The notes: generated by a model from the letters alone, not told the origin. Numbered from the stretch's first letter, positions 42,915-52,686 are shown. The stretch is DNA of 64,000 nt from JAKQDH01 sp029558835 (GCA_035356615.1 DAOQSN010000002.1:1-64000); one strand, 5' to 3'. Program-made: numbers and translations.

Positions 42915-45560
42915 ATGTCCATCGGCAGTGCGAGCACAAGGAATCTTCGGGTCGTGCCTGGTGTGCCGAGCAGCCTGTTGAAGGACCCCAGTTCAGCACC
43001 GGGCCCCTCAGCACCCCGTGCGCTAGCGGCGTTCTCCGTCGGCCGCGGGGGGCCGACGCTACTTCTTCCACGGGCTGCGTTTCTGGCCGCCCTGTTGGTC
43101 GCGGGCAGCGGGTGGGCAACGTTGCCGCCGTCCGCGGTGGAGGGGGCCGAAGGTCCCCGGCAGACGGTGGACCTGCGGCCCGTGTTTGCGAACTGGGGGC
43201 TCGACGTGCGCTCGCAGGGAGCGCGGAACACGTGCTCCGTCTTCGTGGTGGCGGACGCGCTGGAGTACGCCGTGGCGACGCAGCGGCGGTCGGCGGTGGA
43301 GTTGAGCGTCGAGTTTCTCAACTGGGCGGCCAACCAGGTGACGGGCGAGGCCGTGGACGGTAGCTACTTCTCCGATGCCTGGAAGGGTTTTGCGGCCTAC
43401 GGGCTCTGTCCTGAAGAGGATATGCCGTATGTGCCGGTCTTTGCTGCACAGCGGCAGCCCGGTGCGGACGCCCTTCAACATGCCCGCGCGTTGCGCGAGG
43501 CGGGACTGCGCTTGCACTGGATCAAACCCTGGGACGTGACCACGGGGCTTACCGACGTGCACCTTCGAGAGATCAAGCACACGCTCCGTCAGCAGTGGCC
43601 GGTCTGCGCCGGCCTCCGCTGGCCCAAGAAGGAGGAATGGCAGGACGACGTGCTCCAGATGGCCCCGCCGGAGGGCGTGCGCGACGGGCACAGCGTGTTG
43701 CTCGTCGGCTTCCGGGACGATCCGCAGCAGCCCGGCGGCGGAGCCTTCATCTTCCGTAATACGAGCAAGACCGCGCGCGACGGCTACATGACGTATGAGT
43801 ACGCCGCGGCGTATATGAATGATGCCGCGTGGATCGACTTTGATCTCCGCAGCGCAACGGGCGCTGCCGCGACCGATCCCCCGGCGACGGCCGTGCGCGA
43901 TCTGCTGAATCCTCTCAGCCCCGCGCCACCCGGTCGCAATCGCCGCGTCTCCAGCAATCAGCAACCCGACTGGCACTCTGAGAATCTCGACATGACCTGG
44001 GTGCTGCCGGGGCACTCGATTGAGATACCGCCGCTGATCGGCCCCGGGGTGATCACGCATATGTGGTTCACCAGTCACGCGGGGTGGGTGAGCGAGTTGA
44101 ATGCGTGGAGTCTGCGCATCTACTGGGACGGACGGCAGGAACCGGGCGTCGAGGTGCCGTTGGGCGACTTCTTCGCCGTGGGGCAGGGGAAACCGGCTGT
44201 CGTCAACAGTATTCCGGTGCAGGTCTCTGGGACCGGTGCGCTGTCGTGCTACTGGCGGATGCCGTTCGAGCAGTCGGCACACATGGTCATCACGAATGAC
44301 AATCCGGACCGCTCCACGGGTTTGTATTGGCAGATTGACTGGACGCAGTTGGATGGACTGCCGCCCGGGACGCCGTACTTTCACGCCCGCTATCGGCAGG
44401 AGTACCCGGCAGCGCCGGGACGCGATTACACATTTGCGCAACTGGAAGGCCGCGGGTTCTACGTCGGCACGGTTTTGTCGGTAACGCTCGCCCAGGACGG
44501 CTGGTTCGGCGAGGGTGACGACTTCTTCTACCTTGACGGCGAGGAAGTGCCCAGCTTGCAGGGAACGGGCAGCGAGGACTACTTCAACGACGCCTGGGGA
44601 TTTCGGCCGCGCACGAGTCACTGGTTCGGCACGCCGCGCTGGCAGGGGGACAGGGCCGGCGACGGCGGCGTGTGCTACCGCTGGCATCTGCCGGACCCCA
44701 TCTACTTTGGCAAGTCGCTGACGGCCGCCATCGAACACAAGGGCAACCACGAGGATGATACCGAGGGTTTCTACCTGGAACGGCCGGACTTCTTCAGCAG
44801 TGTGGCGTTCTGGTATCAGGAAGGGGAGCCCAAGCCGTTCTGTCAATTGCCGCCGTGGCCGCAACGGCGAATGCCCTGGGAGCAGCGGCACTGCGTCCGC
44901 GCGTTCCGGCAGGCGCAGGGCACGGGCGACGCGAAGGTCAGGGTGGATACGTCCGGGCTGTTCGGCGCCCGGCCGGTGCTGCTGTGGCCGAACCGTGCCG
45001 CGGATGCCGTGCTCACGCTGCCGTTTGCCGTGACGGCAGAGGGGCGCTACGCCGTGCGGCTGACGGCGGCCGGTGGGCCCGATTATGGCCGCTATGATAT
45101 TGAAATCGACGGACGGAAGGTGCTCGACGCCGACTTCCGTTCGTCGGAGCCGGCGGAGTTGGACCTGCTGCTCGGTACGCACGTGCTCGCCACGGGCGAG
45201 CATGAGGTGTCCTTCCGCGCTGCGCCGGCAGCGCCGGATCGGGCGGGCCCGCTGGCGGTTGAGATGTTGCGGCTGTTGAAGCTGCCCCCGGAGGCCAAGC
45301 GCGAAGTGCGCACGCATCACGAGGCGCACTTCATCCGGCTGGGCATCGGCCGGGCCGTGTATGCGTACCGACTGGCGTACGACCGGCTCCCCGACTCGCT
45401 GCAAGAGCTGGTCGAGTCAGGGATCATGGCGGCGCGTTATCTGAGCGACGAAAACAACGTGCCGCTGCGCTCGCGCCGCGAAGGCGAGTTCTTCATTGTG
45501 GAGAGCGCCGCATCGGGCGGCTGGACGCACCGCTGGCAGGGGCTCGACGCCCGCCGGTGA
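42915..45560 (+). CDS. Exported fusion: papain-like peptidase, DUF2961/GH172-type domain and pseudopilin-like C-terminus
   Basis: Predicted secreted protein of 881 residues. A hydrophobic segment LLLPRAAFLAALLVAGSGWA near residues 50-70 is the export signal. Residues about 80-310 look like a C1 papain-fold peptidase: Q101 and C107 (six apart, as Gln19 and Cys25 of papain) in SQGARNTCSVFVVADALEY, H259 in DGHSVLLVGF and N282 in FIFRNTS. Residues about 340-680 match DUF2961, the domain of GH172 enzymes, with PGVITHMWFT, LRIYWDG, VPLGDFFAVGQG and the key GTGSEDYFNDAWGF (E554, D555). A beta-sandwich follows. The last 85 residues (AYRLAYDRLPDSLQELVESG...YLSDENNVPLRSRREGEFFIV) resemble the C-terminus of GspG-type pseudopilins. 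ATG at 42915 has AGGAG eight bases upstream. A palindromic repeat is embedded in the leader codons. Confidence 0.82.
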   Translation: MSIGSASTRNLRVVPGVPSSLLKDPSSAPGPSAPRALAAFSVGRGGPTLLLPRAAFLAALLVAGSGWATLPPSAVEGAEGPRQTVDLRPVFANWGLDVRSQGARNTCSVFVVADALEYAVATQRRSAVELSVEFLNWAANQVTGEAVDGSYFSDAWKGFAAYGLCPEEDMPYVPVFAAQRQPGADALQHARALREAGLRLHWIKPWDVTTGLTDVHLREIKHTLRQQWPVCAGLRWPKKEEWQDDVLQMAPPEGVRDGHSVLLVGFRDDPQQPGGGAFIFRNTSKTARDGYMTYEYAAAYMNDAAWIDFDLRSATGAAATDPPATAVRDLLNPLSPAPPGRNRRVSSNQQPDWHSENLDMTWVLPGHSIEIPPLIGPGVITHMWFTSHAGWVSELNAWSLRIYWDGRQEPGVEVPLGDFFAVGQGKPAVVNSIPVQVSGTGALSCYWRMPFEQSAHMVITNDNPDRSTGLYWQIDWTQLDGLPPGTPYFHARYRQEYPAAPGRDYTFAQLEGRGFYVGTVLSVTLAQDGWFGEGDDFFYLDGEEVPSLQGTGSEDYFNDAWGFRPRTSHWFGTPRWQGDRAGDGGVCYRWHLPDPIYFGKSLTAAIEHKGNHEDDTEGFYLERPDFFSSVAFWYQEGEPKPFCQLPPWPQRRMPWEQRHCVRAFRQAQGTGDAKVRVDTSGLFGARPVLLWPNRAADAVLTLPFAVTAEGRYAVRLTAAGGPDYGRYDIEIDGRKVLDADFRSSEPAELDLLLGTHVLATGEHEVSFRAAPAAPDRAGPLAVEMLRLLKLPPEAKREVRTHHEAHFIRLGIGRAVYAYRLAYDRLPDSLQELVESGIMAARYLSDENNVPLRSRREGEFFIVESAASGGWTHRWQGLDARR
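43038..43060. repeat. GTCGGCCGCGG palindrome inside coding sequence
   Basis: GTCGGCCGCGGGGGGCCGAC plus GCT, an exact reverse complement of 29431-29453. It encodes VGRGGPTL immediately before the hydrophobic signal segment of the fusion protein. Confidence 0.85.
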
Positions 45561-45585
45561 GTGCGCGGGACGTCCCCGACCGCCC

Positions 45586-48500
45586 TCAACCCTTCCCGCC
45601 GGGCGCGGCCGCTTCACGCCCGAGCCGGAACAGGGCGGCAATGGATTCGGCGGTCAGTGCCTGGTTCCACAGCGTGAAGCGCTCCACGCGTCCGGCAAAG
45701 TGGTGCCCGTTGCCCCACGGTGGCGGCGGTCCCAGCTTCACCACGCCCGCCGCCGGCGCCAGCGTGATGGCCTCCGCACGGAGCAGTTCACCGTTCTTGA
45801 AGACGCGCACGCTCTGCCCGTCAAAGCCGGCGGTAATCATCTGCCATTGCCCCACGTCGAAGGCCACCCCGGTGGGCACGTCGACGCCCGAGCCCCAGAA
45901 GTGGATGCCCTGCTTGAACTTGCACAGGTACCTCTGCGTGCCCCGTTGGTCTTCGCAGGAACCGAACCCGGCGAGGACGCTGAGGTCCTCGGGTTGGCGG
46001 TCCATCCATACCCAGAAGTTGATGGTCCAGGTCGTCGCCGGAGCCAGGGGGGCGTCCGCCGGCAGCGGCTGCTCGGCACCGCCGGCTCCGCGTCCATCGG
46101 ACGTCGCGGCCGCTACCGCCAGCACCGGGCGGGCCCAGGCAACGGGCACCGTGTCGGGCTCCGTCCGTGCGTTGCCCGCCCGCGCCCGGTCGCGCACGCC
46201 CCGCACCGTCACGCTGGGGCTTTCCTCCGACTGCGGCGCGGGATCCAGGGCAAGGGTAACGCCCTGCCCATCGGGGGCGAGCTTGGCCGCCTTGACCCGC
46301 GCGCCGCCGGAAACTGTGTAGTTGGCCGCGCGCTCGGCGGAAGCCGCCTCCACCGGCTCCGAGAAACGCACCACCAGTTCGGGACACGCGCTGATGCCCG
46401 CGGCGGCCACGGCGCGCGGCGACGTCGTGTCGTTGATCTGGAAGCGCGCCTCGCTGAGCGGACCCGCTGCCCCGTCCGCGGCAAACGTTCCCACGCGGAC
46501 CACGGTGTCTTCGGCGAGCAGCAACGACGCAGCATACTGTGGCGACCGCGGCGTCGGCGTACTGCCGTCCAGAGTGTAGTGGACGGTGCGCTCGGCGCCG
46601 TAGAGCGGTGGCGCGATGGTCACCGCCACCACGTCGCTGAAACGCCCGCCCGGCGGCTGTATGCCGGCCGCGAAGCCGTGCGCGCGCTGCAGCTCGTCGT
46701 AGAGCGGCTGGGCGGGGCGGGTGCCGGGCGCCGGCTCAGCAGTGGCGGTGGCAGCCAGAACGAGAACGCTCTCATCCGTCGGCAGCGTGAACGTCCTGGC
46801 TCCGGCGGGTACGTCGAAGGTGTAGGCATAGAGATAGCAATACTCGTAGAGGGCGTTCCGCCCTTCGGCCGTGTGATGGTGCGAGCAGAACCACGCCACG
46901 GGGTCGTTGCGTACATAGGCCGGCTGCAATCCTACGAACTCATACGGCCAGGCGAAGGCGACCTCGGGGATATCGCCCTTCCACACGCGGTTGTCCCATT
47001 GGCCGATGTAACCGCGCCAATTCTGCACCGTGCGCTCGATCCGTTGATCGCCCACGTGGAAGCTAACCTTATGGTCGTCGGCGGCCGAGGCGGCGAGCAG
47101 GTACACGCGGTGCCAGGGGGCGTCCGGCAGCGGCAGCACCTGTCCGTTGCACACCACCGCGTTGGGCGCCTCGTGGTCCACGGGTCCGAGGTGGAAGGGA
47201 ACATCGCCATACATCACTTCGCGCGGCAGCATCTCGGCCGGCAGGCAACGATGCTGCCCATCGAATCCGGCGGCGCGTGACTGGCCGTCGCGGGTGGTGA
47301 CGCAGCGGTCGTACGGAAGCTCAAGTGGCCGACTCCGCGCGCGGCCGACCTGAGCCGGTGCGGCGGCCAGTCTCACGGCGAACGTGCGGAGCTGATAACC
47401 CGTGAAATCGGCCGCCAGTTGCGCGTCGACGACGTTCGCCGCACCGACGGGTTGCTCCTGCCCATTGACTTCGCGGGCGGCCGTCACCGGCGCGGCAAAG
47501 GTGACCTGCACGCCCCCAGCCTCCCTGCCATCGAGCTCGACCAGGCGAACGATGAGTTCGTCGCTCTCCTCCGCCTTCTTCAGGGCGAGGACCCCGACGC
47601 GCGGGTTGCTGACGCTGAGGAGGGAGAGGGTCTTGCCCAGCGGACCCGGATGCGCGGGCGTCTGGAACGCCAGGAGCGGCTGGCTCAGCCGCAACGCATG
47701 CCCGTCCGTCCGGCCGGTGCGCCAGTCACCACGGTGAGCGGCCAGGCCATACAGAATCTCATGTTGTCCCCAGTCCTGCACGGCCTGGTCCTGGTACTCA
47801 CTGTGTACTCCGGGGGTGTACAGGAGGGTCAGCCGTAGCGTGTGGTCGTCGGGCTTGTCCGATCCATACTTGCAGTCGGAGAGCACGGTGACACCGTAAT
47901 CACCCTTGGCTTCCGTCAGGTCAAACCACTGGTGGGACGGCACCTCGTACTTCTTAGGATCATTGTTGCCGCGTTCGAGGGTCCCCACTTCCCAGTTGTA
48001 CGTGGCCTGGGGGTTCCCGACGCTCAAGGGGAACGTCGCCTTGAGGCTGCATTCGCGACTGCGCCACCAGATGGTGTCGGCAAACTCGATGCGGTTGCCG
48101 GCATCGCCGGCGGCCAGGCGAAGGCGCTGCAGGAAGCGCGAGCCTTCCGCCTCGCGCTCGATCTCCAGAGTGACCCGCACGGGCCCGCTCTCCACTACGT
48201 GCACCTTCGCCGGTCCGCCGAGGTAGGCCCGGGGAGGCTGCTGGCGATCGGACCAGTCCATGTTCCAGGCGGGCCAGTGCCGCGGCTTCTCCTGCTGGAA
48301 CGCCAGGCGGAGCGGCGCGGAGAGAACCTCGCGCCCGGCGGCTTTGTCCAGAATGCCGGCTACGTCTCCCTGCGCATCGAGCATCACCCGATAACGCTCG
48401 TTTTCGAGTGCCGACTCGGTGATCTTCAGACCGGTCGCCGCCGGCGCGGCCGCCTCGGCCGGACGGACGTCATATACAGTGAAACTCACCGACGGCACGT

Positions 48501-49920
48501 CCGCCAGGAACAGGATGTGCAGCGTCTCGTCCTGCCCGCGCAGGACCTGGGAGGGAACGTCCTTACCGTCGGGCCCGACCACGCGCACCGCCGGCGGCAC
48601 CGCTCCGGGGAACCTGACCGCCGCCTCGACCACGTCCTGCCGCGAAACGGCCAGCGGATTGTATACCACGATGGGGACGCCTCGGGCTTCCGTGTCGAGG
48701 CCGGCCGCGATGGCCGCGAGCGCGCTCTCCAGTACGCCCGCGAATTGATTCAGCGCCAGCAGTTCGTCGTTCCAGGAGTATTCATAAGCCTTCGGAATGG
48801 ACGTGCCCGGCAGGATGTCATGAAACTGTCCGCCCAGCACGAGCGTCCAGGCGTCGTTGAGCCGCTGCCGCGGATACTCCGGCCCCCCCAGCCACTCCGC
48901 CAGCACGGACGCCCGTTCCGCCGCGTCGGCCAGCAGTTCGTTCTTGCGGTTCCAGCGCTTCATGTACGCGGCCGACGTGATCGAGCCGGCCGAGTGTTCG
49001 GTCAGCAGCAGGTCGCCGCGGTAGCGCGGCAGGTTGGCATGCGGCCGGGTCGCGACCTCCAGGAACATCTGGTCCGCATTGACCGATAGCACTCGTAGCG
49101 GCCCCTCGCCCTTGAGGCTCTGCTCGATCCAGCGCACGGACTCGTCTGTCGGCGCCCCGCCCTCATCGCCCACGCCGTAGTAGCGGAAATCGGCGTACAG
49201 GCCGTGGCGCTCGCCGTTCTCCCGCACCCGGGCGAGCCACTTGTCGCTCTGGCTCAGGTCCTCGCCGATCTTGGCGGTATAGTCGCCGGCATTGAGGGCC
49301 GCGAAGAGCTCGGCGCCGTTCAGGCCCTCCCAGACGCCGACGTTGAAGGGAATCCCCATGGCCGAGCCCCAGCTCAGCTTCTGGGTCGAGAAACCGCGCA
49401 ACCCGCAATGGGCCAGCAGGCTCGGCAGCGACGCCGGGAAGCCGAAGCAGTCCGGCAGCATGAACTCGGCGCTCGCCTTGCCCAGCTCGCGACGGAAGAA
49501 CTGGTTCCCATAGAGCACCTGCCGGATGATGGACTCGGCGCTGGGAACGTTGACGTCGCATTCCTCCATCGACGAGCCGCAGGGGAACCAGCGCCCCGCG
49601 GCCACGTACTGCCTGACTTTCTCATACTCGGCCGGGTAATACTCCTTCATCATGCGGTACCGGTTGGCCCCGCTGAAGTTGAATATGTAATTGGGGTACT
49701 TCTCGAACAGCACGAAGTTCTCGCGCATGGTCTTGGGGATGTACTCGCGGATCACGCGCGGGTAAGCCCAGCGCCACTGCGTGTCCAGGTGCGAATAACC
49801 GACCGTATACAGAGTTGGCGTCTGGGCCGGGTCGGGCGTGCCCGCCGGTTCGGCACCCCGGGCCCCCACCGGGGCAAGCAGCACCACGGCCGCCAACGTG
49901 AGCAGATACTTGCGCTCCAT
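45586..49920 (-). CDS. Secreted GH38 alpha-mannosidase-like protein with CHB_HEX_C and LamG-type domains
   Basis: Exported protein of 1444 residues. Signal: MERKYLLTLAAVVLLAPVGARGAEPA. GH38 catalytic domain: zinc ligands H44 and D46 in GYSHLDTQWRW, nucleophile D157 in FMLPDCFGFP, and GGQFHDILPGTS. The GH38 middle and C-terminal beta domains extend to about residue 850. Two beta-rich regions follow, then a chitobiase C-terminal-like repeat (TVHYTLDGSTPTPRSPQYA), an Ig-like region (ELVVRFSEPVEAASAERAANYTV) and a terminal LamG-type lectin domain (TTWTINFWVWMD...FAGRVERFTLWNQAL). It hydrolyses alpha-mannosides or related linkages outside the cytoplasm. ATG at 49920 has GGAGG eight bases upstream. 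It lies 23 bp after the PTS fusion gene, on the same transcript. Confidence 0.92.
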   Translation of the reverse strand: MERKYLLTLAAVVLLAPVGARGAEPAGTPDPAQTPTLYTVGYSHLDTQWRWAYPRVIREYIPKTMRENFVLFEKYPNYIFNFSGANRYRMMKEYYPAEYEKVRQYVAAGRWFPCGSSMEECDVNVPSAESIIRQVLYGNQFFRRELGKASAEFMLPDCFGFPASLPSLLAHCGLRGFSTQKLSWGSAMGIPFNVGVWEGLNGAELFAALNAGDYTAKIGEDLSQSDKWLARVRENGERHGLYADFRYYGVGDEGGAPTDESVRWIEQSLKGEGPLRVLSVNADQMFLEVATRPHANLPRYRGDLLLTEHSAGSITSAAYMKRWNRKNELLADAAERASVLAEWLGGPEYPRQRLNDAWTLVLGGQFHDILPGTSIPKAYEYSWNDELLALNQFAGVLESALAAIAAGLDTEARGVPIVVYNPLAVSRQDVVEAAVRFPGAVPPAVRVVGPDGKDVPSQVLRGQDETLHILFLADVPSVSFTVYDVRPAEAAAPAATGLKITESALENERYRVMLDAQGDVAGILDKAAGREVLSAPLRLAFQQEKPRHWPAWNMDWSDRQQPPRAYLGGPAKVHVVESGPVRVTLEIEREAEGSRFLQRLRLAAGDAGNRIEFADTIWWRSRECSLKATFPLSVGNPQATYNWEVGTLERGNNDPKKYEVPSHQWFDLTEAKGDYGVTVLSDCKYGSDKPDDHTLRLTLLYTPGVHSEYQDQAVQDWGQHEILYGLAAHRGDWRTGRTDGHALRLSQPLLAFQTPAHPGPLGKTLSLLSVSNPRVGVLALKKAEESDELIVRLVELDGREAGGVQVTFAAPVTAAREVNGQEQPVGAANVVDAQLAADFTGYQLRTFAVRLAAAPAQVGRARSRPLELPYDRCVTTRDGQSRAAGFDGQHRCLPAEMLPREVMYGDVPFHLGPVDHEAPNAVVCNGQVLPLPDAPWHRVYLLAASAADDHKVSFHVGDQRIERTVQNWRGYIGQWDNRVWKGDIPEVAFAWPYEFVGLQPAYVRNDPVAWFCSHHHTAEGRNALYEYCYLYAYTFDVPAGARTFTLPTDESVLVLAATATAEPAPGTRPAQPLYDELQRAHGFAAGIQPPGGRFSDVVAVTIAPPLYGAERTVHYTLDGSTPTPRSPQYAASLLLAEDTVVRVGTFAADGAAGPLSEARFQINDTTSPRAVAAAGISACPELVVRFSEPVEAASAERAANYTVSGGARVKAAKLAPDGQGVTLALDPAPQSEESPSVTVRGVRDRARAGNARTEPDTVPVAWARPVLAVAAATSDGRGAGGAEQPLPADAPLAPATTWTINFWVWMDRQPEDLSVLAGFGSCEDQRGTQRYLCKFKQGIHFWGSGVDVPTGVAFDVGQWQMITAGFDGQSVRVFKNGELLRAEAITLAPAAGVVKLGPPPPWGNGHHFAGRVERFTLWNQALTAESIAALFRLGREAAAPGGKG

Positions 49921-49943
49921 AAGCTGAGCCTCCAGAAGACAAG

Positions 49944-52481
49944 TCAAGGCGACGACGGGGCGCCGCCCGGGTTCAGTTCCCGCGTCAGGTAGTCTATCAT
50001 TTCGGCGGCGTCCCGTGCCGCCAGCAGGTGCGCGCGAAAATCCTCGTGCATCAGCCGGCGGGCCAGTTGCGCCAGGACGCGCAGGTGGATGTCCTGCGGG
50101 TCGGACTCCCGTACGGCCAGCAGCAGCACCATCCGCACCGGCTGTCCATCGACCGATCCCCACGCCAGCGGCTCGCGCAGGCGTGCCACGCCGACGGCAG
50201 GGGCCGCCATCGCGTCGGTCTTGCAGTGCGGAATGGCAAAGCCGTGCCCCAACCCGGTGGTATACACCTCCTCACGCGCCCAGACGGCGTCCTCCACCGC
50301 CTGCGGGTCATCGGTGCGGCCGGCGACATGGAATGCATCGATGATGTCGCGGATCGCCTCCGTCTTGTCACCGCTGTCGACATCCAGCAGGACGAAGGAC
50401 TCCTCCAGCAGCGGCTGCCCGGCCGCCTGCCGGTAGAAGTTGTCCAGCAGCGTCTCAACCTCGGCCGCGGTCGCGCAGGCCGCGGCCGCCTCGAACAACC
50501 GCCGACACTCCGCCGCGTCGAGCTGCCCCACGGCCGCCTTCAGCCCCGGCACGTCGGCGGCGGCCACGCTGATCTCATCAAGGCCCAGCCCGACGAGCAA
50601 CGGCAGGCTCCGCCGGTCCCGCCCCATCTCCCCACAGAGCCCCACCCAGCGCCCACTGTCATGAATCCCCCGGACAACCATGTCCAGCAACTTCAGCAGC
50701 GCCGGATGCCGGGCCCGGTAGAGATCGGCGACGTTCTCATTGCCGCGATCGACGGCCAGGAAATACTGCGTCAGGTCGTTGGTTCCGATGCTGAAGAAGT
50801 CCACCTCTCGGCACAGCGGTTCCAGGATGAACGCGATGGATGGCACCTCCAGCATGATGCCCATGGGCATCTTGCGGTTGAAGGCGACGCCGCGCGCCGC
50901 CAAGTCCGCCTGCACTTCGGCGAGCCGTGCTTTGACCCAGCGCACCTCGTCCAGCGTCGCGATCATCGGCACCATCACCCACAAGGGACCGAACGCCGAC
51001 GCCCGCAGGATGGCCCGCGTCTGCTCGTTGAACAGCCGCGCCTGCTCGGGATACAGCCGAACGCCGCGCTGGCCCAGGAACGGATTCGCCTCCGGGCGCA
51101 GGTTCAGATACGCTGCCGGCTTGTCACCGCCGATGTCGAGCGTGCGAATGATGACGGGCCTGCCCGCGGCCGTCTTCGCCGCCTGCACGTAAACGCCGAA
51201 TTGCTCCTCCTCCGACGGGGGTCGGTCGCGGTCCAGAAACAACATCTCGGTGCGGAACAGGCCGACGCCTTCCGCTCCGCCCGCGAACGCCGGGGCCAAC
51301 TCCTCGATCGTCGCCACGTTGGCGGCAATCTGAAGCCGCCGACCGTCGCGCGTCAGCGCGGGGACCTGGGTAAACCGGGCGAGCTGCTCTGCCCGGGCGC
51401 GACGCGTGCGCTCTTCGCGTGCATAGAACCGCCGCGCGGCGGGCGTCACTTCCGCCACCACTATGCCGTGGTGGGCATCCACGATGATCTCGTTCCCCAC
51501 GGTGAGGCGCCGCGCCGCGTCCGCGACGCCAACCAGCGTGGGCACGTCGAACGACCGCGCCAGCACGACGGTGTGCGACGTCGTCCCCGCGTACCCCAGC
51601 ACCAGTCCCCGCAGCAGCCGTCGGTCGAGTGCCAGCAGTTGGTGCGGTGAAAGGTTCTCGGCGACGACCACGGACGGTTGTGTCAGCGTGGGCCCGCCGT
51701 CGCGCGCCCCGGTGCCGTACAGCTCGTGCAGGAGTTGCAGGCATACGTCCTGCACGTCGGCGGCCCGTTCCCGCACCAGCGCGCTCTCCGCTTGGCCGAG
51801 CCGATCGGCGAAGAACCGCCCGGCCTCCACGACGGCCGCCCCGGCGGAGCGACCCGCGGCGACGAACTCGTCGAGCTTCTCCTGCAGCGCCACGTCGGCG
51901 ACCATCGCCAGGTGGGCGTGCAGGATCCCCGCCTCAACCATACCGAGGCCCGGGGTGAGTCGCCGCTCCAGGGCCGTCCTCGCGCTGGTCAGCGCTGCGG
52001 TTAGCTTTCGCTGCTCCTCTTGCGGCGAGCCGGTCGGCGCGCTAACCAGCGCTTCCGGCAGGCGGAGACCGCCGATGACTACCACGATGCCCTGCCCGAT
52101 GCCGCCGCTGACCGGCGTGCCCGCCAACCAGGAAGTCCCCGCCGTGCGCAACGCCCGGGGCAGGCGGGGCTCGCCGGGTCCGGTCCTGGCCACGGGCAGC
52201 GGCTCATCACCCTCCGGCAGCATGCGCTCCACGAAGTCCCGCAGCGCCGCCAGCGCTGCTGCTTCATCCGCGCCGGCCGCCCGGATGACGCAGGCGTCCG
52301 CGAACCGAATGTGCGCGCTGACGATCGCCAGGATGCTCTTGGCGTTGGCGACGGTGCCGGTGCGCTCGTTGTTCAGTTGCAGTTCGCAGGCGAAGCGGCC
52401 CGCCACGGCCGCCAACTGACTCGCCGGCCGGGCGTGCAGCCCGTTGGGCAGCGGACATTGAAATGTGTACTCAACCGCCAT
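49944..52481 (-). CDS. PTS HPr-Enzyme I-EIIA(Fru) fusion protein
   Basis: Multiphosphoryl transfer protein of 845 residues that carries phosphate from phosphoenolpyruvate to a fructose-type EIIB. Order: HPr (1-90) with H16 in NGLHARPAS; Enzyme I (about 115-680) with phospho-histidine H303 in GYAGTTSHTVVLARS (GTTSH rather than the usual GGRTSH), the PEP-binding LFRTEMLFLDRD and the active-site cysteine in VGLCGEMG; EIIA of the Fru/Mtl type (about 695-840) with H752 in GFAIPHCKTD. All phosphorylated histidines are present, so one polypeptide contains the whole soluble chain. With the EIIB and EIIC genes upstream it makes a complete PTS. The GH38 gene follows by 23 bp. Confidence 0.94.
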   Translation of the reverse strand: MAVEYTFQCPLPNGLHARPASQLAAVAGRFACELQLNNERTGTVANAKSILAIVSAHIRFADACVIRAAGADEAAALAALRDFVERMLPEGDEPLPVARTGPGEPRLPRALRTAGTSWLAGTPVSGGIGQGIVVVIGGLRLPEALVSAPTGSPQEEQRKLTAALTSARTALERRLTPGLGMVEAGILHAHLAMVADVALQEKLDEFVAAGRSAGAAVVEAGRFFADRLGQAESALVRERAADVQDVCLQLLHELYGTGARDGGPTLTQPSVVVAENLSPHQLLALDRRLLRGLVLGYAGTTSHTVVLARSFDVPTLVGVADAARRLTVGNEIIVDAHHGIVVAEVTPAARRFYAREERTRRARAEQLARFTQVPALTRDGRRLQIAANVATIEELAPAFAGGAEGVGLFRTEMLFLDRDRPPSEEEQFGVYVQAAKTAAGRPVIIRTLDIGGDKPAAYLNLRPEANPFLGQRGVRLYPEQARLFNEQTRAILRASAFGPLWVMVPMIATLDEVRWVKARLAEVQADLAARGVAFNRKMPMGIMLEVPSIAFILEPLCREVDFFSIGTNDLTQYFLAVDRGNENVADLYRARHPALLKLLDMVVRGIHDSGRWVGLCGEMGRDRRSLPLLVGLGLDEISVAAADVPGLKAAVGQLDAAECRRLFEAAAACATAAEVETLLDNFYRQAAGQPLLEESFVLLDVDSGDKTEAIRDIIDAFHVAGRTDDPQAVEDAVWAREEVYTTGLGHGFAIPHCKTDAMAAPAVGVARLREPLAWGSVDGQPVRMVLLLAVRESDPQDIHLRVLAQLARRLMHEDFRAHLLAARDAAEMIDYLTRELNPGGAPSSP

Positions 52482-52585
52482 GCCGCGCCACCACCCACCT
52501 TGCAGTTCGCGGGCCGGGTTTCCCCCGCCGCCCCCACGGCTCCGTGCCGTCGCGCAGGTGCCCTGCCCTCACCCGCTCGGGGGTG

Positions 52586-52638
52586 CCCCAAGTCCTCTGG
52601 ACCTGGGGGACGGGTGGCCTAGGTCCTCCGGACCTGGG
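52586..52638. repeat. AGGTCC palindrome, two tandem copies
   Basis: CCCCAAGTCC-TCT-GGACCTGGGG (52586-52608, one mismatch) and CCTAGGTCC-TCC-GGACCTGGG (52618-52638). Flanks GGGTGGC and GGACTGATGATGG match copy 1 at 4310. They sit between the EIIB gene and the HPr-EI-EIIA gene within the PTS operon, where they could alter expression of the downstream genes. Confidence 0.85.
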
Positions 52639-52686
52639 GGACTGATGATGGACGGGCACGTGCCACGCCCACCAAAGCATGGCACC

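Noticed and set aside
43059..45404. A 781-residue minus-strand open frame
   Set aside because: Antisense to the peptidase-DUF2961 fusion, whose motifs are clear.
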